NCBI GenBank assembly: GCA_037367405.1
Contig: JAZKJV010005547.1
Coordinates: forward strand, 186,001 to 250,000
Direction of reading: 5' to 3'
Source: Ottelia alismoides
Lineage: Eukaryota; Streptophyta; Magnoliopsida; Alismatales; Hydrocharitaceae
DNA: 64,000 nucleotides
The notes below the pieces were generated by a model. That model ran no database searches. It was not told the DNA's origin and saw only the letters and a program-made list of their open reading frames with translations. Position 1 is the stretch's first letter; each line of letters opens with the position of its first letter. This document shows, in pieces, positions 32,069 to 45,987 of the stretch. The translations under genes were made by a program, and so were the position numbers.

Positions 32069-32561
32069 AGTCACCACATGCACTAGTCAACCATCCATAT
32101 CCTACTCCTTGCTCCATAAAACAAACCCCTATCTTCCATGCCAATCTTGAAACCTAGTCACACATACCCACTAAACAATCCCTCACTAGCTTAGGGTAGA
32201 TTGCCCTAATCCTCATCCATACACTCAACCCTTAAATTATTCTTAACTAGGATATACACACATATATTTGTCATATATGTAATAGTCCCCATGCATGACA
32301 CATCTCTATCCCTAAAAACAAAAAACAAGGAGTAGGTGTGATTCCCCAAAACCTTCCCTTTTGTCTCTCTACGTGCCCTTTCCTTTACATAACATCAGAT
32401 CTTTCCACTTCTTTTTTTGACCAGATTCCCATGCCACAAATCCTGCCTTGGATTCTACTGCAATGGCACGTGAGTTTTGCATGTGACCTCTAAATTGCAT
32501 AAAAATCCTGAATCACATGATAAATATATATAAAAAAAGGAAAATGTTAAAAAAATGAGAT

Positions 32562-32812
32562 TTTTTTACACGCATCACCCTTCGAGATTCTGCAATTACA
32601 GTATATTTTTTGCAATATCATGTGTGCCCTCGTGTTCTTACAAATTTTATAGTATTGCCCATGTGTTATTACACTTACGCCTCTTTCTTACCTTAATGGA
32701 AGGGCATAGACAGTACTGTGAATTTTACAAGAATACCGAGGAAGGTATCATCTCCAAAAAAAGGGTGTAATTGTAATTGCAGAATCTCGAAGGATACAAA
32801 GTGTAAGAAGCC
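32562..32812. mobile_element. MITE-like element with 22-bp perfect inverted repeats
   Basis: CCTTCGAGATTCTGCAATTACA at 32579-32600 is repeated inverted at 32772-32793; with weaker pairing the arms extend to TTTTTACAC and GTGTAAGAA outside. The interior is about 170 bp and non-coding. Words such as ATTCTGCAATATCAGTTATGCC at 24432 show related sequence elsewhere in the window. Exact ends and target duplication are unclear. Confidence 0.6.
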
Positions 32813-33214
32813 CAAAAACTTCGGCAAACACTCGTACTAGTGATTGTTGGTAGATCAAAAGCAAGCAGACCTCAATGTGATGATTGACTTGGAAAGAGCG
32901 GTGTCAAGAGGCATTTTAGGGTACTAAATTGTCAATTGAAAAAAAATTCCTGAGACGGTGAGATCCTTACGATCGCAAATTCGAACTCAAGTATCTTGGA
33001 ACGCTGATTGCCTAGTCAATATACTCATATATTATATTTTTCTCACTTACTAACTTAAGAAGAAAGGGAGGTGATTCTCGACCACAACCGACTAAGGGTT
33101 TCGTCCCCTCACAACTAGACATCTAGCACTCAAACAACTACAGCACATAATCAATGTGTTTTCACATTAGTCGTGGAGCTCACGATACCATGGGCTTCCA
33201 GGACCGTCCGACCA
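32813..33214. other. Unique flank left of the retrotransposon array
   Basis: No coding signal. The last five bases before the array, GACCA (33210-33214), would be one half of a 5-bp target duplication; the other half lies beyond the window. Confidence 0.5.
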
Positions 33215-34149
33215 TGTAACAGCCCGAATCCTCGGTGGCCAGCGGAAACATATCAATGCCACGTCAGATCCGAGTGTTACTCATAACATCAACAAATGAC
33301 ATAAGGAATCATCTTAATCATCATATATCTATAATAATGTACAACTCTAATACATATCCAGGATCCTTTTGTTCCAGTGGGCACAATGATATCCATCCTT
33401 CAAAACTTGCAAGTTCTTGAAACTGCTACTAAATCTGTTTCACACATTGACCTGCAATAAAAACACAAGAATACATGGTATGAGCTTAACGCTCAGTATG
33501 TGTCGAGATAAGGTCAAGCCAGCTAGCGAAAAATCAAGTCTCCTTATGCTATTACAAATAACTCCATGCACAGATTATTAACTGGATAAATATTTTCCAC
33601 AATGGATCCTTATAAATTTTCTATATTCCCCAACATGTAATAATGTACACAACATGCAGTATCTATAGATACATTCCTTGAGTATGATCTTAATCATAAC
33701 ATAATATGCATGGACCCCACTATTTTTCTCTTCATCTTAAATTTACAATATCAATAATTACTTAATGATGATTACATATATGAAATTGTGTGTTACACCC
33801 ATACACCTATTGCTATGAGTTTTCACATGTAAGCCCTTATTGTATCCTAACAAAGAGATTTGCATGGTTCTCATTTCCATCATCATATCATATACTTTTT
33901 CATATAACATATCATACACGAAAGTAGTATCATGGCATGTTCATTCACAAAATACTCTTATGTTAGTTAATAAAAATACCCGACTGTTGTCATACAATAG
34001 CATCATATGGATCACTCAAAAATATAACTATGCATAGAAAGGTATCTTTTTATATTCATGCAATGCATACCATACTTTCCATATACGCCCTTAAGGTTAA
34101 CCATGTTTGCACATATGCCCATAGCAATAACATAATTATTTATATACCT

Positions 34150-34350
34150 ATGCATTTCATGTAATTGCACATATGCACTTATCATTCCAAACATTTGCAC
34201 TTCTACACTTAGCATTTCACATAAATGCACATACACACTTAACATTTTACATATTTATACATATACACGTAGCATTTCACATAAATGCATATGCTCACTT
34301 AACAATTCACATAAGCACTTGGCTTCCACATAAGCACTTAGCTTATTCAT
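34150..34350. repeat. Degenerate minisatellite inside the LTR
   Basis: Five to seven imperfect units of about 30-35 bp share CATTTCACATAAATGCA(C/T)AT and CACTTAGC/CACTTAAC. The block recurs at the same place in all seven LTRs (for example 38892-39092). Confidence 0.7.
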
Positions 34351-35924
34351 TGTATATTTGTCTTATCTCATAATTTATTGGGTGGCTTTAGTGGCTTTTA
34401 CCGCTGGCACAAGCGGTCACTCAATCATTACATAAAACATGATGACATCAGCGCTGAGTCAATATGTGGACTTTCCACTGGGTTCCACTGAACCCGACAC
34501 CCCCGGAAGGTGTTGCCCTTTAGGCTCTCGATAAACGGACTCTAGAGGTGGCTACCACCATAGACGTAGCACTTAGCTCCGCTCATCGTTTAAGTGCCAT
34601 TATCATGCTTGGAAAAATTTAATTCTTTAAATACAATTTCCTTCTTTATACAACAATGGTTCATGTGAACCTTTCGGCTCCACTAAACAAATAGGTCTTC
34701 ATTGTACAAAATGCATGATTGATATAACACAATTATTCAGTATTTCATATTGTCATATTAGATTTGATCATTGGTTTCTATAATTTATTTGCAAGTAATC
34801 ACACAATTACAATCACATTACACAATGTCCAGTCCCAGCCTTGTATATAAATTATAAAATAATTAGTTAAGTAACCAATCTTGTATCATTCACAGTAACG
34901 AAAGATAACATCATGATTTCCAATTGCATAACCCATTAACGGATTCTCAAAGGTATATAATTGTCATCATCCAAGAACTTTCCACACGTATACTAATTAC
35001 AAATAAAGGATAGTCATATCTGTGTTCTGCATTTTATAAATAAAAATGATATAACGCACATCAATAGAAGGGTTCGCACGTGAATAACACATGCAACTGA
35101 GAACTGTCAGTATACTATTCAATTATATGCTCTTCTAACGTGATTTCATATCATCAATAATAGTCATATTAGGTGTGTGTACAATACATTTTATATCTTT
35201 CCTATAATAGTAGTGCAATATTGGTGGCATACGTTATCATAATTCTGGCAACATTAAGGATGCGTATAGATTTAGAAATTAATGAGCATAGCTAATTATT
35301 ATATTCATTGATAGAGAGAATCTAGGTTTTCATTGCAGACTACTCGTATTGTAAGCATCTATACCCATTATATAATGGTTGCCTCGTTGAAGTTTGCAAC
35401 TGCCGTCATATAACCCAACAAAATTCATCCTATCAAACAGCATATAGTATACGACTAAACTCATACATGATAAAGATTAACCAGTAGAAAAATCATTTGA
35501 ACGAGAAGTGAAATTATAGTGCATATGCCTTCGTGATAGGTACATTTTCCAATCTCCATTGAATATCCATCAATGCTTGAGAAAAAAACACGTGTATAAA
35601 CATTTTCAAGATCATGTAAATTCCTCGATGTTTTCCGTTAACAAATCCAAGAAAGAAAATGTATTATTGTAACTTGTATAATGAAATAAATAATAATAAA
35701 TCGACATGATTACAGAGAGAACGATTACTTGAATTTATCGCGTCTCATTCCTACATGTTCGACACATACCTCATTGATACGAAATGCCCGCCCATGAAGA
35801 CGGTTCCATCTATCCGAACCGTTGTAGATAACGTCAACGCTCCTCCGATTCTATCGGATCAACCTTCAATACCGACATATAGAGCCATCGTTGCTGGATA
35901 CGAATCTTACACAATGCACCACCT

Positions 35925-36355
35925 CTTCTCGTGCTCTCTCTGTCTCTGTGTCTCTATCTCTATCTTTATCTCCTTCCTCTCACTCTCTTCTCACTTCTCT
36001 CATCTCTTCCTCTACCTATTTATCTCTATCTCCATTCACATCTCTCTCTCTCTCCTTTCCTCTCTTTGCATCTCTCACGCACCATGCCTATGTATTTCTC
36101 CCACACACTCTCTCTCACGTAATTAGATCAATTATACTAAAATAGGAATCACGTCTCCTCATCCAAAAACGTACGCACACCCTCTCTCTCTCTAGGAATG
36201 AATAATCACATTCCAAATATGGAAATATAATGAGGATGGAGTAATGTTGAATAGGCCATTCGTAACTGCCAATCTCTCTCTTCCTCTTTCTCTCTCTCTC
36301 TCGATCCCTTGGTCACTCTCCCTCTTTTCGTTCGCCTCTCTCTCTCTCTCAATGA
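35925..36355. repeat. CT-rich (polypyrimidine) tracts inside the LTR
   Basis: Two stretches of (CT)n-like sequence with TCTCTATCTC variants, at about 35925-36118 and 36270-36350, recur in LTRs 1-6. The CT counts vary between copies and give length differences. In the element's own direction these are GA-rich and lie near the start of the LTR (U3), where a promoter would be expected (inference). Confidence 0.75.
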
Positions 36356-36513
36356 ATGAGAGAAATAATCACATTCCAAAAATAGTCCCACATGCATGGG
36401 GAAGATGGTTGAAATGGCCTCATAACCGTCCGTCTCTCCTCCTTTATTTAAATAAATTAAATATTTTAATTGAAGAAGTAAACATCCATCTCTATGCAAT
36501 ATGGGTCGTTACA

Positions 36514-37956
36514 ATCTACCCCACTAAAATAGAATTTCGTCCCGAAATTTACTAGTCAAGAGACTTAAAAAAACTCATGGTATTTAACTCATATCTCATT
36601 CCTATGTTCTCTTGTTTCCTTCTTTTAGGTCTTGATTGTAAGATGAACAAATCAATAAGAATATATCTTCACCTCAGAGATAACAGTTACTAAGCCAACT
36701 AATTGTTGGTCGGAATTTCTAGGGTCAATTTGTCGGTTGTCAGTCACTGGAAATAGTAAATCAAGGTGGACAATTATGGTACATATAAAGAATGACATTG
36801 TTAACTCAAGCTGGGATATGTCAATATGTTAAAAGGACTCTATCTATTACTTGCATCTAGCATATCGAAATTTTAATATACATTCATCCTAACTTAAAGT
36901 TAGTATTGGGTATAATTAAACGAGGATCCTAACCAACACTAATGTCTTGATCGATGAAGTTAATTAGATCTGATGACCACAATCATGTATCTTAAATAAC
37001 TTAAGTGGCTCATGTTCTAAGGTCAAATCTAACCATACATGCAAGATCATAATTGAGTTTAACAACATCAATATCGTCTAACCGCTATATCAATAAATTG
37101 ACTAGTAGTATGTAAAGAGTCTAAGATATCACAACACCAAACAACACAGACTTTCCTAAGTAACCTCAAAACACTTGGCTCATCATCATAATGTAACTAA
37201 CACCTAAGGTCAAAAAGCATCACTAGAGATTCTTAGTAGTCCTTGATATGTCTACACTCTTAATTGTAAAGTAATGGTATTCTAACTAAAGGTCAATATT
37301 GGAGAATACGACTTCTTATTTCGATTGATCATCTACGAAGAAGTAAATATTTTATCTTTATGGCAACCTTATTCAATAGTTAGTAGGGTATAAGTAATTC
37401 CAAGACTCCATTGAAATACCAAGCCTCGCCAATCCATTATCTCGTTGTCCCATCAATTGTATTTCAACTCATCCAACTCATTTTCTTTTACGGGTATAAT
37501 AGCAGGTAGGGAAGCTATAGTGAAGTCAATATATCTTTCAGATGATGGTCATAAGATCATAAAAACAAAACTCATACAGCTTCCAAATCCCAAGGTCATA
37601 CATGACAAACTCCCTTTAAAAAAAACAAAATATTTTTTTTTCATCTGTTGAGAATTTGATAGCAAAATACTTATCTGACTCTTGTTTTCTGTCTCCCCAC
37701 GAATAAACCAGTTATGCGTATATGATCTACAGAAATCACTTTCTTCTCCATGTGACCATCAATAGTCTCCAGAACTAGCACTATCTCCCTATCGGTCAGT
37801 CTTTTAGTACTCATGTTATATTCTAAAGATGTAAAGATCATGCTAAATTTTCTTTCTCCTATTTCTTCTCCTACTTTCTTTTTTTCTATACTAAAAGTCT
37901 TACGTCATCTATGACGGATATCTCATGCCTAGAGGAACAACTGCTCTGATACCACC
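36514..37956 (-). mobile_element. Internal domain 1 (1443 bp), no gag-pol
   Basis: The primer site TGGTATCAGAGC (minus strand) is at 37943-37954, two bases from LTR 2. The polypurine tract AGTGGGGTAGAT abuts LTR 1 at 36514-36525. The short codon remnant before the tract (NFGTKFYFSG-like) is the only trace of a pol 3' end. No minus-strand frame of meaningful length exists. It has C at 37717. Confidence 0.9.
37943..37954 (-). promoter_or_regulatory. Primer binding site for initiator tRNA-Met
   Basis: TGGTATCAGAGC on the minus strand is complementary to the 3' end of plant initiator tRNA-Met. It is repeated next to LTRs 3-7 at 42681-42692, 47417-47428, 52154-52165, 56893-56904 and 61634-61645. 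Confidence 0.9.
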
Positions 37957-40900
37957 TGTAACAGCCCGAATCCTCGGTGGCCAGCGGAAACATATCAATG
38001 CCACGTCAGATCCGAGTGTTACTCATAACATCAACAAATGACATAAGGAATCATCTTAATCATCATATATCTATAATAATGTACAACTCTAATACATATC
38101 CAGGATCCTTTTGTTCCAGTGGGCACAATGATATCCATCCTTCAAAACTTGCAAGTTCTTGAAACTGCTACTAAATCTGTTTCACACATTGACCTGCAAT
38201 AAAAACACAAGAATACATGGTATGAGCTTAACGCTCAGTATGTGTCGAGATAAGGTCAAGCCAGCTAGCGAAAAATCAAGTCTCCTTATGCTATTACAAA
38301 TAACTCCATGCACAGATTATTAACTGGATAAATATTTTCCACAATGGATCCTTATAAATTTTCTATATTCCCCAACATGTAATAATGTACACAACATGCA
38401 GTATCTATAGATACATTCCTTGAGTATGATCTTAATCATAACATAATATGCATGGACCCCACTATTTTTCTCTTCATCTTAAATTTACAATATCAATAAT
38501 TACTTAATGATGATTACATATATGAAATTGTGTGTTACACCCATACACCTATTGCTATGAGTTTTCACATGTAAGCCCTTATTGTATCCTAACAAAGAGA
38601 TTTGCATGGTTCTCATTTCCATCATCATATCATATACTTTTTCATATAACATATCATACACGAAAGTAGTATCATGGCATGTTCATTCACAAAATACTCT
38701 TATGTTAGTTAATAAAAATACCCGACTGTTGTCATACAATAGCATCATATGGATCACTCAAAAATATAACTATGCATAGAAAGGTATCTTTTTATATTCA
38801 TGCAATGCATACCATACTTTCCATATACGCCCTTAAGGTTAACCATGTTTGCACATATGCCCGTAGCAATAACATAATTATTTATATACCTATGCATTTC
38901 ATGTAATTGCACATATGCACTTATCATTCCAAACATTTGCACTTCTACACTTAGCATTTCACATAAATGCACATACACACTTAACATTTTACATATTTAT
39001 ACATATACACGTAGCATTTCACATAAATGCATATGCTCACTTAACAATTCACATAAGCACTTGGCTTCCACATAAGCACTTAGCTTATTCATTGTATATT
39101 TGTCTTATCTCATAATTTATTGGGTGGCTTTAGTGGCTTTTACCGCTGGCACAAGCGGTCACTCAATCATTACATAAAACATGATGACATCAGCGCTGAG
39201 TCAATATGTGGACTTTCCACTGGGTTCCACTGAACCCGACACCCCCGGAAGGTGTTGCCCTTTAGGCTCTCGATAAACAGACTCTAGAGGTGGCTCCCAC
39301 CATAGACGTAGCACTTAGCTCCGCTCATCGTTTAAGTGCCATTATCATGCTTGGAAAAATTTAATTCTTTAAATACAATTTCCTTCTTTATACAACAATG
39401 GTTCATGTGAACCTTTCGGCTCCACTAAACAAATAGGTCTTCATTGTACAAAATGCATGATTGATATAACACAATTATTCAGTATTTCATATTGTCATAT
39501 TAGATTTGATCATTGGTTTCTATAATTTATTTGCAAGTAATCACACAATTACAATCACATTACACAATGTCCAGTCCCAGCCTTGTATATAAATTATAAA
39601 ATAATTAGTTAAGTAACCAATCTTGTATCATTCACAGTAACGAAAGATAACATCATGATTTCCAATTGCATAACCCATTAACGGATTCTCAAAGGTATAT
39701 AATTGTCATCATCCAAGAACTTTCCACACGTATACTAATTACAAATAAAGGATAGTCATATCTGTGTTCTGCATTTTATAAATAAAAATGATATAACGCA
39801 CATCAATAGAAGGGTTCGCACGTGAATAACACATGCAACTGAGAACTGTCAGTATACTATTCAATTATATGCTCTTCTAACGTGATTTCATATCATCAAT
39901 AATAGTCATATTAGGTGTGTGTACAATACATTTTATATCTTTCCTATAATAGTAGTGCAATATTGGTGGCATACGTTATCATAATTCTGGCAACATTAAG
40001 GATGCGTATAGATTTAGAAATTAATGAGCATAGCTAATTATTATATTCATTGATAGAGAGAATCTAGGTTTTCATTGCAGACTACTCGTATTGTAAGCAT
40101 CTATACCCATTATATAATGGTTGCCTCGTTGAAGTTTGCAACTGCCGTCATATAACCCAACAAAATTCATCCTATCAAACAGCATATAGTATACGACTAA
40201 ACTCATACATGATAAAGATTAACCAGTAGAAAAATCATTTGAACGAGAAGTGAAATTATAGTGCATATGCCTTCGTGATAGGTACATTTTCCAATCTCCA
40301 TTGAATATCCATCAATGCTTGAGAAAAAAACACGTGTATAAACATTTTCAAGATCATGTAAATTCCTCGATGTTTTCCGTTAACAAATCCAAGAAAGAAA
40401 ATGTATTATTGTAACTTGTATAATGAAATAAATAATAATAAATCGACATGATTACAGAGAGAACGATTACTTGAATTTATCGCGTCTCATTCCTACATGT
40501 TCGACACATACCTCATTGATACGAAATGCCCGCCCATGAAGACGGTTCCATCTATCCGAACCGTTGTAGATAACGTCAACGCTCCTCCGATTCTATCGGA
40601 TCAACCTTCAATACCGACATATAGAGCCATCGTTGCTGGATACGAATCTTACACAATGCACCACCTCTTCTCGTGCTCTCTCTGTCTCTGTGTCTCTATC
40701 TCTATCTTTATCTCCTTCCTCTCACTCTCTTCTCACTTCTCTCATCTCTTCCTCTACCTATTTATCTCTATCTCCATTCACATCTCTCTCTCCTTTCCTC
40801 TCTTTGCATCTCTCACGCACCATGCCTATGTATTTCTCCCACACACTCTCTCTCACGTAATTAGATCAATTATACTAAAATAGGAATCACGTCTCCTCAT

Positions 40901-41251
40901 CCAAAAACGTACGCACACCCTCTCTCTCTCTAGGAATGAATAATCACATTCCAAATATGGAAATATAATGAGGATGGAGTAATGTTGAATAGGCCATTCG
41001 TAACTGCCAATCTCTCTCTTCCTCTTTCTCTCTCTCTCTCGATCCCTTGGTCACTCTCCCTCTTTTCGTTCGCCTCTCTCTCTCTCTCAATGAATGAGAG
41101 AAATAATCACATTCCAAAAATAGTCCCACATGCATGGGGAAGATGGTTGAAATGACCTCATAACCGTCCGTCTCTCCTCCTTTATTTAAATAAATTAAAT
41201 ATTTTAATTGAAGAAGTAAACATCCATCTCTATGCAATATGGGTCGTTACA
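37957..41251 (-). repeat. LTR 2 (3295 bp)
   Basis: Complete copy. It has G at 38863, A at 39279 and C at 39799, plus a private A near 41155 (GAAATGACC instead of GAAATGGCC). Confidence 0.92.
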
Positions 41252-42694
41252 ATCTACCCCACTAAAATAGAATTTCGTCCCGAAATTTACTAGTCAAGAG
41301 ACTTAAAAAAACTCATGGTATTTAACTCATATCTCATTCCTATGTTCTCTTGTTTCCTTCTTTTAGGTCTTGATTGTAAGATGAACAAATCAATAAGAAT
41401 ATATCTTCACCTCAGAGATAACAGTTACTAAGCCAACTAATTGTTGGTCGGAATTTCTAGGGTCAATTTGTCGGTTGTCAGTCACTGGAAATAGTAAATC
41501 AAGGTGGACAATTATGGTACATATAAAGAATGACATTGTTAACTCAAGCTGGGATATGTCAATATGTTAAAAGGACTCTATCTATTACTTGCATCTAGCA
41601 TATCGAAATTTTAATATACATTCATCCTAACTTAAAGTTAGTATTGGGTATAATTAAACGAGGATCCTAACCAACACTAATGTCTTGATCGATGAAGTTA
41701 ATTAGATCTGATGACCACAATCATGTATCTTAAATAACTTAAGTGGCTCATGTTCTAAGGTCAAATCTAACCATACATGCAAGATCATAATTGAGTTTAA
41801 CAACATCAATATCGTCTAACCGCTATATCAATAAATTGACTAGTAGTATGTAAAGAGTCTAAGATATCACAACACCAAACAACACAGACTTTCCTAAGTA
41901 ACCTCAAAACACTTGGCTCATCATCAAAATGTAACTAACACCTAAGGTCAAAAAGCATCACTAGAGATTCTTAGTAGTCCTTGATATGTCTACACTCTTA
42001 ATTGTAAAGTAATGGTATTCTAACTAAAGGTCAATATTGGAGAATACGACTTCTTATTTCGATTGATCATCTACGAAGAAGTAAATATTTTATCTTTATG
42101 GCAACCTTATTCAATAGTTAGTAGGGTATAAGTAATTCCAAGACTCCATTGAAATACCAAGCCTCGCCAATCCATTATCTCGTTGTCCCATCAATTGTAT
42201 TTCAACTCATCCAACTCATTTTCTTTTACGGGTATAATAGCAGGCAGGGAAGCTATAGTGAAGTCAATATATCTTTCAGATGATGGTCATAAGATCATAA
42301 AAACAAAACTCATACAGCTTCCAAATCCCAAGGTCATACATGACAAACTCCCTTTAAAAAAAACAAAATATTTTTTTTTCATCTGTTGAGAATTTGATAG
42401 CAAAATACTTATCTGACTCTTGTTTTCTGTCTCCCCACGAATAAACCAGTTATGCGTATATGATCTACAGAAATCACTTTCTTCTCCATGTGACCATCAA
42501 TAGTCTCCAGAACTAGCACTATCTCCCTATCGGTCAGTCTTTTAGTACTCATGTTATATTCTAAAGATGTAAAGATCATGCTAAATTTTCTTTCTCCTAT
42601 TTCTTCTCCTACTTTCTTTTTTTCTATACTAAAAGTCTTACGTCATCTATGACGGATATCTCATGCCTAGAGGAACAACTGCTCTGATACCACC
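41252..42694 (-). mobile_element. Internal domain 2 (1443 bp)
   Basis: Same structure as domain 1. It has C at 42455 (shared with domain 1) and private changes ATCATCAAAATG near 41925 and AGCAGGCAGG near 42240. Confidence 0.9.
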
Positions 42695-45600
42695 TGTAAC
42701 AGCCCGAATCCTCGGTGGCCAGCGGAAACATATCAATGCCACGTCAGATCCGAGTGTTACTCATAACATCAACAAATGACATAAGGAATCATCTTAATCA
42801 TCATATATCTATAATAATGTACAACTCTAATACATATCCAGGATCCTTTTGTTCCAGTGGGCACAATGATATCCATCCTTCAAAACTTGCAAGTTCTTGA
42901 AACTGCTACTAAATCTGTTTCACACATTGACCTGCAATAAAAACACAAGAATACATGGTATGAGCTTAACGCTCAGTATGTGTCGAGATAAGGTCAAGCC
43001 AGCTAGCGAAAAATCAAGTCTCCTTATGCTATTACAAATAACTCCATGCACAGATTATTAACTGGATAAATATTTTCCACAATGGATCCTTATAAATTTT
43101 CTATATTCCCCAACATGTAATAATGTACACAACATGCAGTATCTATAGATACATTCCTTGAGTATGATCTTAATCATAACATAATATGCATGGACCCCAC
43201 TATTTTTCTCTTCATCTTAAATTTACAATATCAATAATTACTTAATGATGATTACATATATGAAATTGTGTGTTACACCCATACACCTATTGCTATGAGT
43301 TTTCACATGTAAGCCCTTATTGTATCCTAACAAAGAGATTTGCATGGTTCTCATTTCCATCATCATATCATATACTTTTTCATATAACATATCATACACG
43401 AAAGTAGTATCATGGCATGTTCATTCACAAAATACTCTTATGTTAGTTAATAAAAATACCCGACTGTTGTCATACAATAGCATCATATGGATCACTCAAA
43501 AATATAACTATGCATAGAAAGGTATCTTTTTATATTCATGCAATGCATACCATACTTTCCATATACGCCCTTAAGGTTAACCATGTTTGCACATATGCCC
43601 GTAGCAATAACATAATTATTTATATACCTATGCATTTCATGTAATTGCACATATGCACTTATCATTCCAAACATTTGCACTTCTACACTTAGCATTTCAC
43701 ATAAATGCACATACACACTTAACATTTTACATATTTATACATATACACGTAGCATTTCACATAAATGCATATGCTCACTTAACAATTCACATAAGCACTT
43801 GGCTTCCACATAAGCACTTAGCTTATTCATTGTATATTTGTCTTATCTCATAATTTATTGGGTGGCTTTAGTGGCTTTTACCGCTGGCACAAGCGGTCAC
43901 TCAATCATTACATAAAACATGATGACATCAGCGCTGAGTCAATATGTGGACTTTCCACTGGGTTCCACTGAACCCGACACCCCCGGAAGGTGTTGCCCTT
44001 TAGGCTCTCGATAAACAGACTCTAGAGGTGGCTCCCACCATAGACGTAGCACTTAGCTCCGCTCATCGTTTAAGTGCCATTATCATGCTTGGAAAAATTT
44101 AATTCTTTAAATACAATTTCCTTCTTTATACAACAATGGTTCATGTGAACCTTTCGGCTCCACTAAACAAATAGGTCTTCATTGTACAAAATGCATGATT
44201 GATATAACACAATTATTCAGTATTTCATATTGTCATATTAGATTTGATCATTGGTTTCTATAATTTATTTGCAAGTAATCACACAATTACAATCACATTA
44301 CACAATGTCCAGTCCCAGCCTTGTATATAAATTATAAAATAATTAGTTAAGTAACCAATCTTGTATCATTCACAGTAACGAAAGATAACATCATGATTTC
44401 CAATTGCATAACCCATTAACGGATTCTCAAAGGTATATAATTGTCATCATCCAAGAACTTTCCACACGTATACTAATTACAAATAAAGGATAGTCATATC
44501 TGTGTTCTGCATTTTATAAATAAAAATGATATAACGTACATCAATAGAAGGGTTCGCACGTGAATAACACATGCAACTGAGAACTGTCAGTATACTATTC
44601 AATTATATGCTCTTCTAACGTGATTTCATATCATCAATAATAGTCATATTAGGTGTGTGTACAATACATTTTATATCTTTCCTATAATAGTAGTGCAATA
44701 TTGGTGGCATACGTTATCATAATTCTGGCAACATTAAGGATGCGTATAGATTTAGAAATTAATGAGCATAGCTAATTATTATATTCATTGATAGAGAGAA
44801 TCTAGGTTTTCATTGCAGACTACTCGTATTGTAAGCATCTATACCCATTATATAATGGTTGCCTCGTTGAAGTTTGCAACTGCCGTCATATAACCCAACA
44901 AAATTCATCCTATCAAACAGCATATAGTATACGACTAAACTCATACATGATAAAGATTAACCAGTAGAAAAATCATTTGAACGAGAAGTGAAATTATAGT
45001 GCATATGCCTTCGTGATAGGTACATTTTCCAATCTCCATTGAATATCCATCAATGCTTGAGAAAAAAACACGTGTATAAACATTTTCAAGATCATGTAAA
45101 TTCCTCGATGTTTTCCGTTAACAAATCCAAGAAAGAAAATGTATTATTGTAACTTGTATAATGAAATAAATAATAATAAATCGACATGATTACAGAGAGA
45201 ACGATTACTTGAATTTATCGCGTCTCATTCCTACATGTTCGACACATACCTCATTGATACGAAATGCCCGCCCATGAAGACGGTTCCATCTATCCGAACC
45301 GTTGTAGATAACGTCAACGCTCCTCCGATTCTATCGGATCAACCTTCAATACCGACATATAGAGCCATCGTTGCTGGATACGAATCTTACACAATGCACC
45401 ACCTCTTCTCGTGCTCTCTCTGTCTCTGTGTCTCTATCTCTATCTTTATCTCCTTCCTCTCACTCTCTTCTCACTTCTCTCATCTCTTCCTCTACCTATT
45501 TATCTCTATCTCCATTCACATCTCTCTCTCCTTTCCTCTCTTTGCATCTCTCACGCACCATGCCTATGTATTTCTCCCACACACTCTCTCTCACGTAATT

Positions 45601-45987
45601 AGATCAATTATACTAAAATAGGAATCACGTCTCCTCATCCAAAAACGTACGCACACCCTCTCTCTCTCTAGGAATGAATAATCACATTCCAAATATGGAA
45701 ATATAATGAGGATGGAGTAATGTTGAATAGGCCATTCGTAACTGCCAATCTCTCTCTTCCTCTTTCTCTCTCTCTCGATCCCTTGGTCACTCTCCCTCTT
45801 TTCGTTCGCCTCTCTCTCTCTCTCAATGAATGAGAGAAATAATCACATTCCAAAAATAGTCCCACATGCATGGGGAAGATGGTTGAAATGGCCTCATAAC
45901 CGTCCGTCTCTCCTCCTTTATTTAAATAAATTAAATATTTTAATTGAAGAAGTAAACATCCATCTCTATGCAATATGGGTCGTTACA
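42695..45987 (-). repeat. LTR 3 (3293 bp)
   Basis: Complete copy. It has G at 43601 and A at 44017 (shared with LTR 2) but T at 44537 (shared with LTRs 4-7). One CT run near 45768 is shortened. Confidence 0.92.

Larger units (their letters stand above)
33215..36513 (-). repeat. LTR 1 (3299 bp), outermost 3' LTR
   Basis: Complete LTR and the left limit of the array. Distinguishing bases: A at 34121, G at 34537, C at 35057, and a private A at 34554. It has a longer CT run near 36041 than the other copies. Confidence 0.92.

Noticed and set aside
33235..34373. Small frames of 61-77 codons recurring every 4.74 kb
   Set aside because: They are chance frames in LTR sequence, copied with the array; no domain, and they start and stop at random positions relative to LTR structure.
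35755..36126. 123-128 codon frames repeated in each LTR (Ser/Leu/His-rich tail)
   Set aside because: They run against the element's own direction, the second half is translated CT-repeat, and other frames of the same repeat are equally open. Repetition comes from the array, not from selection.
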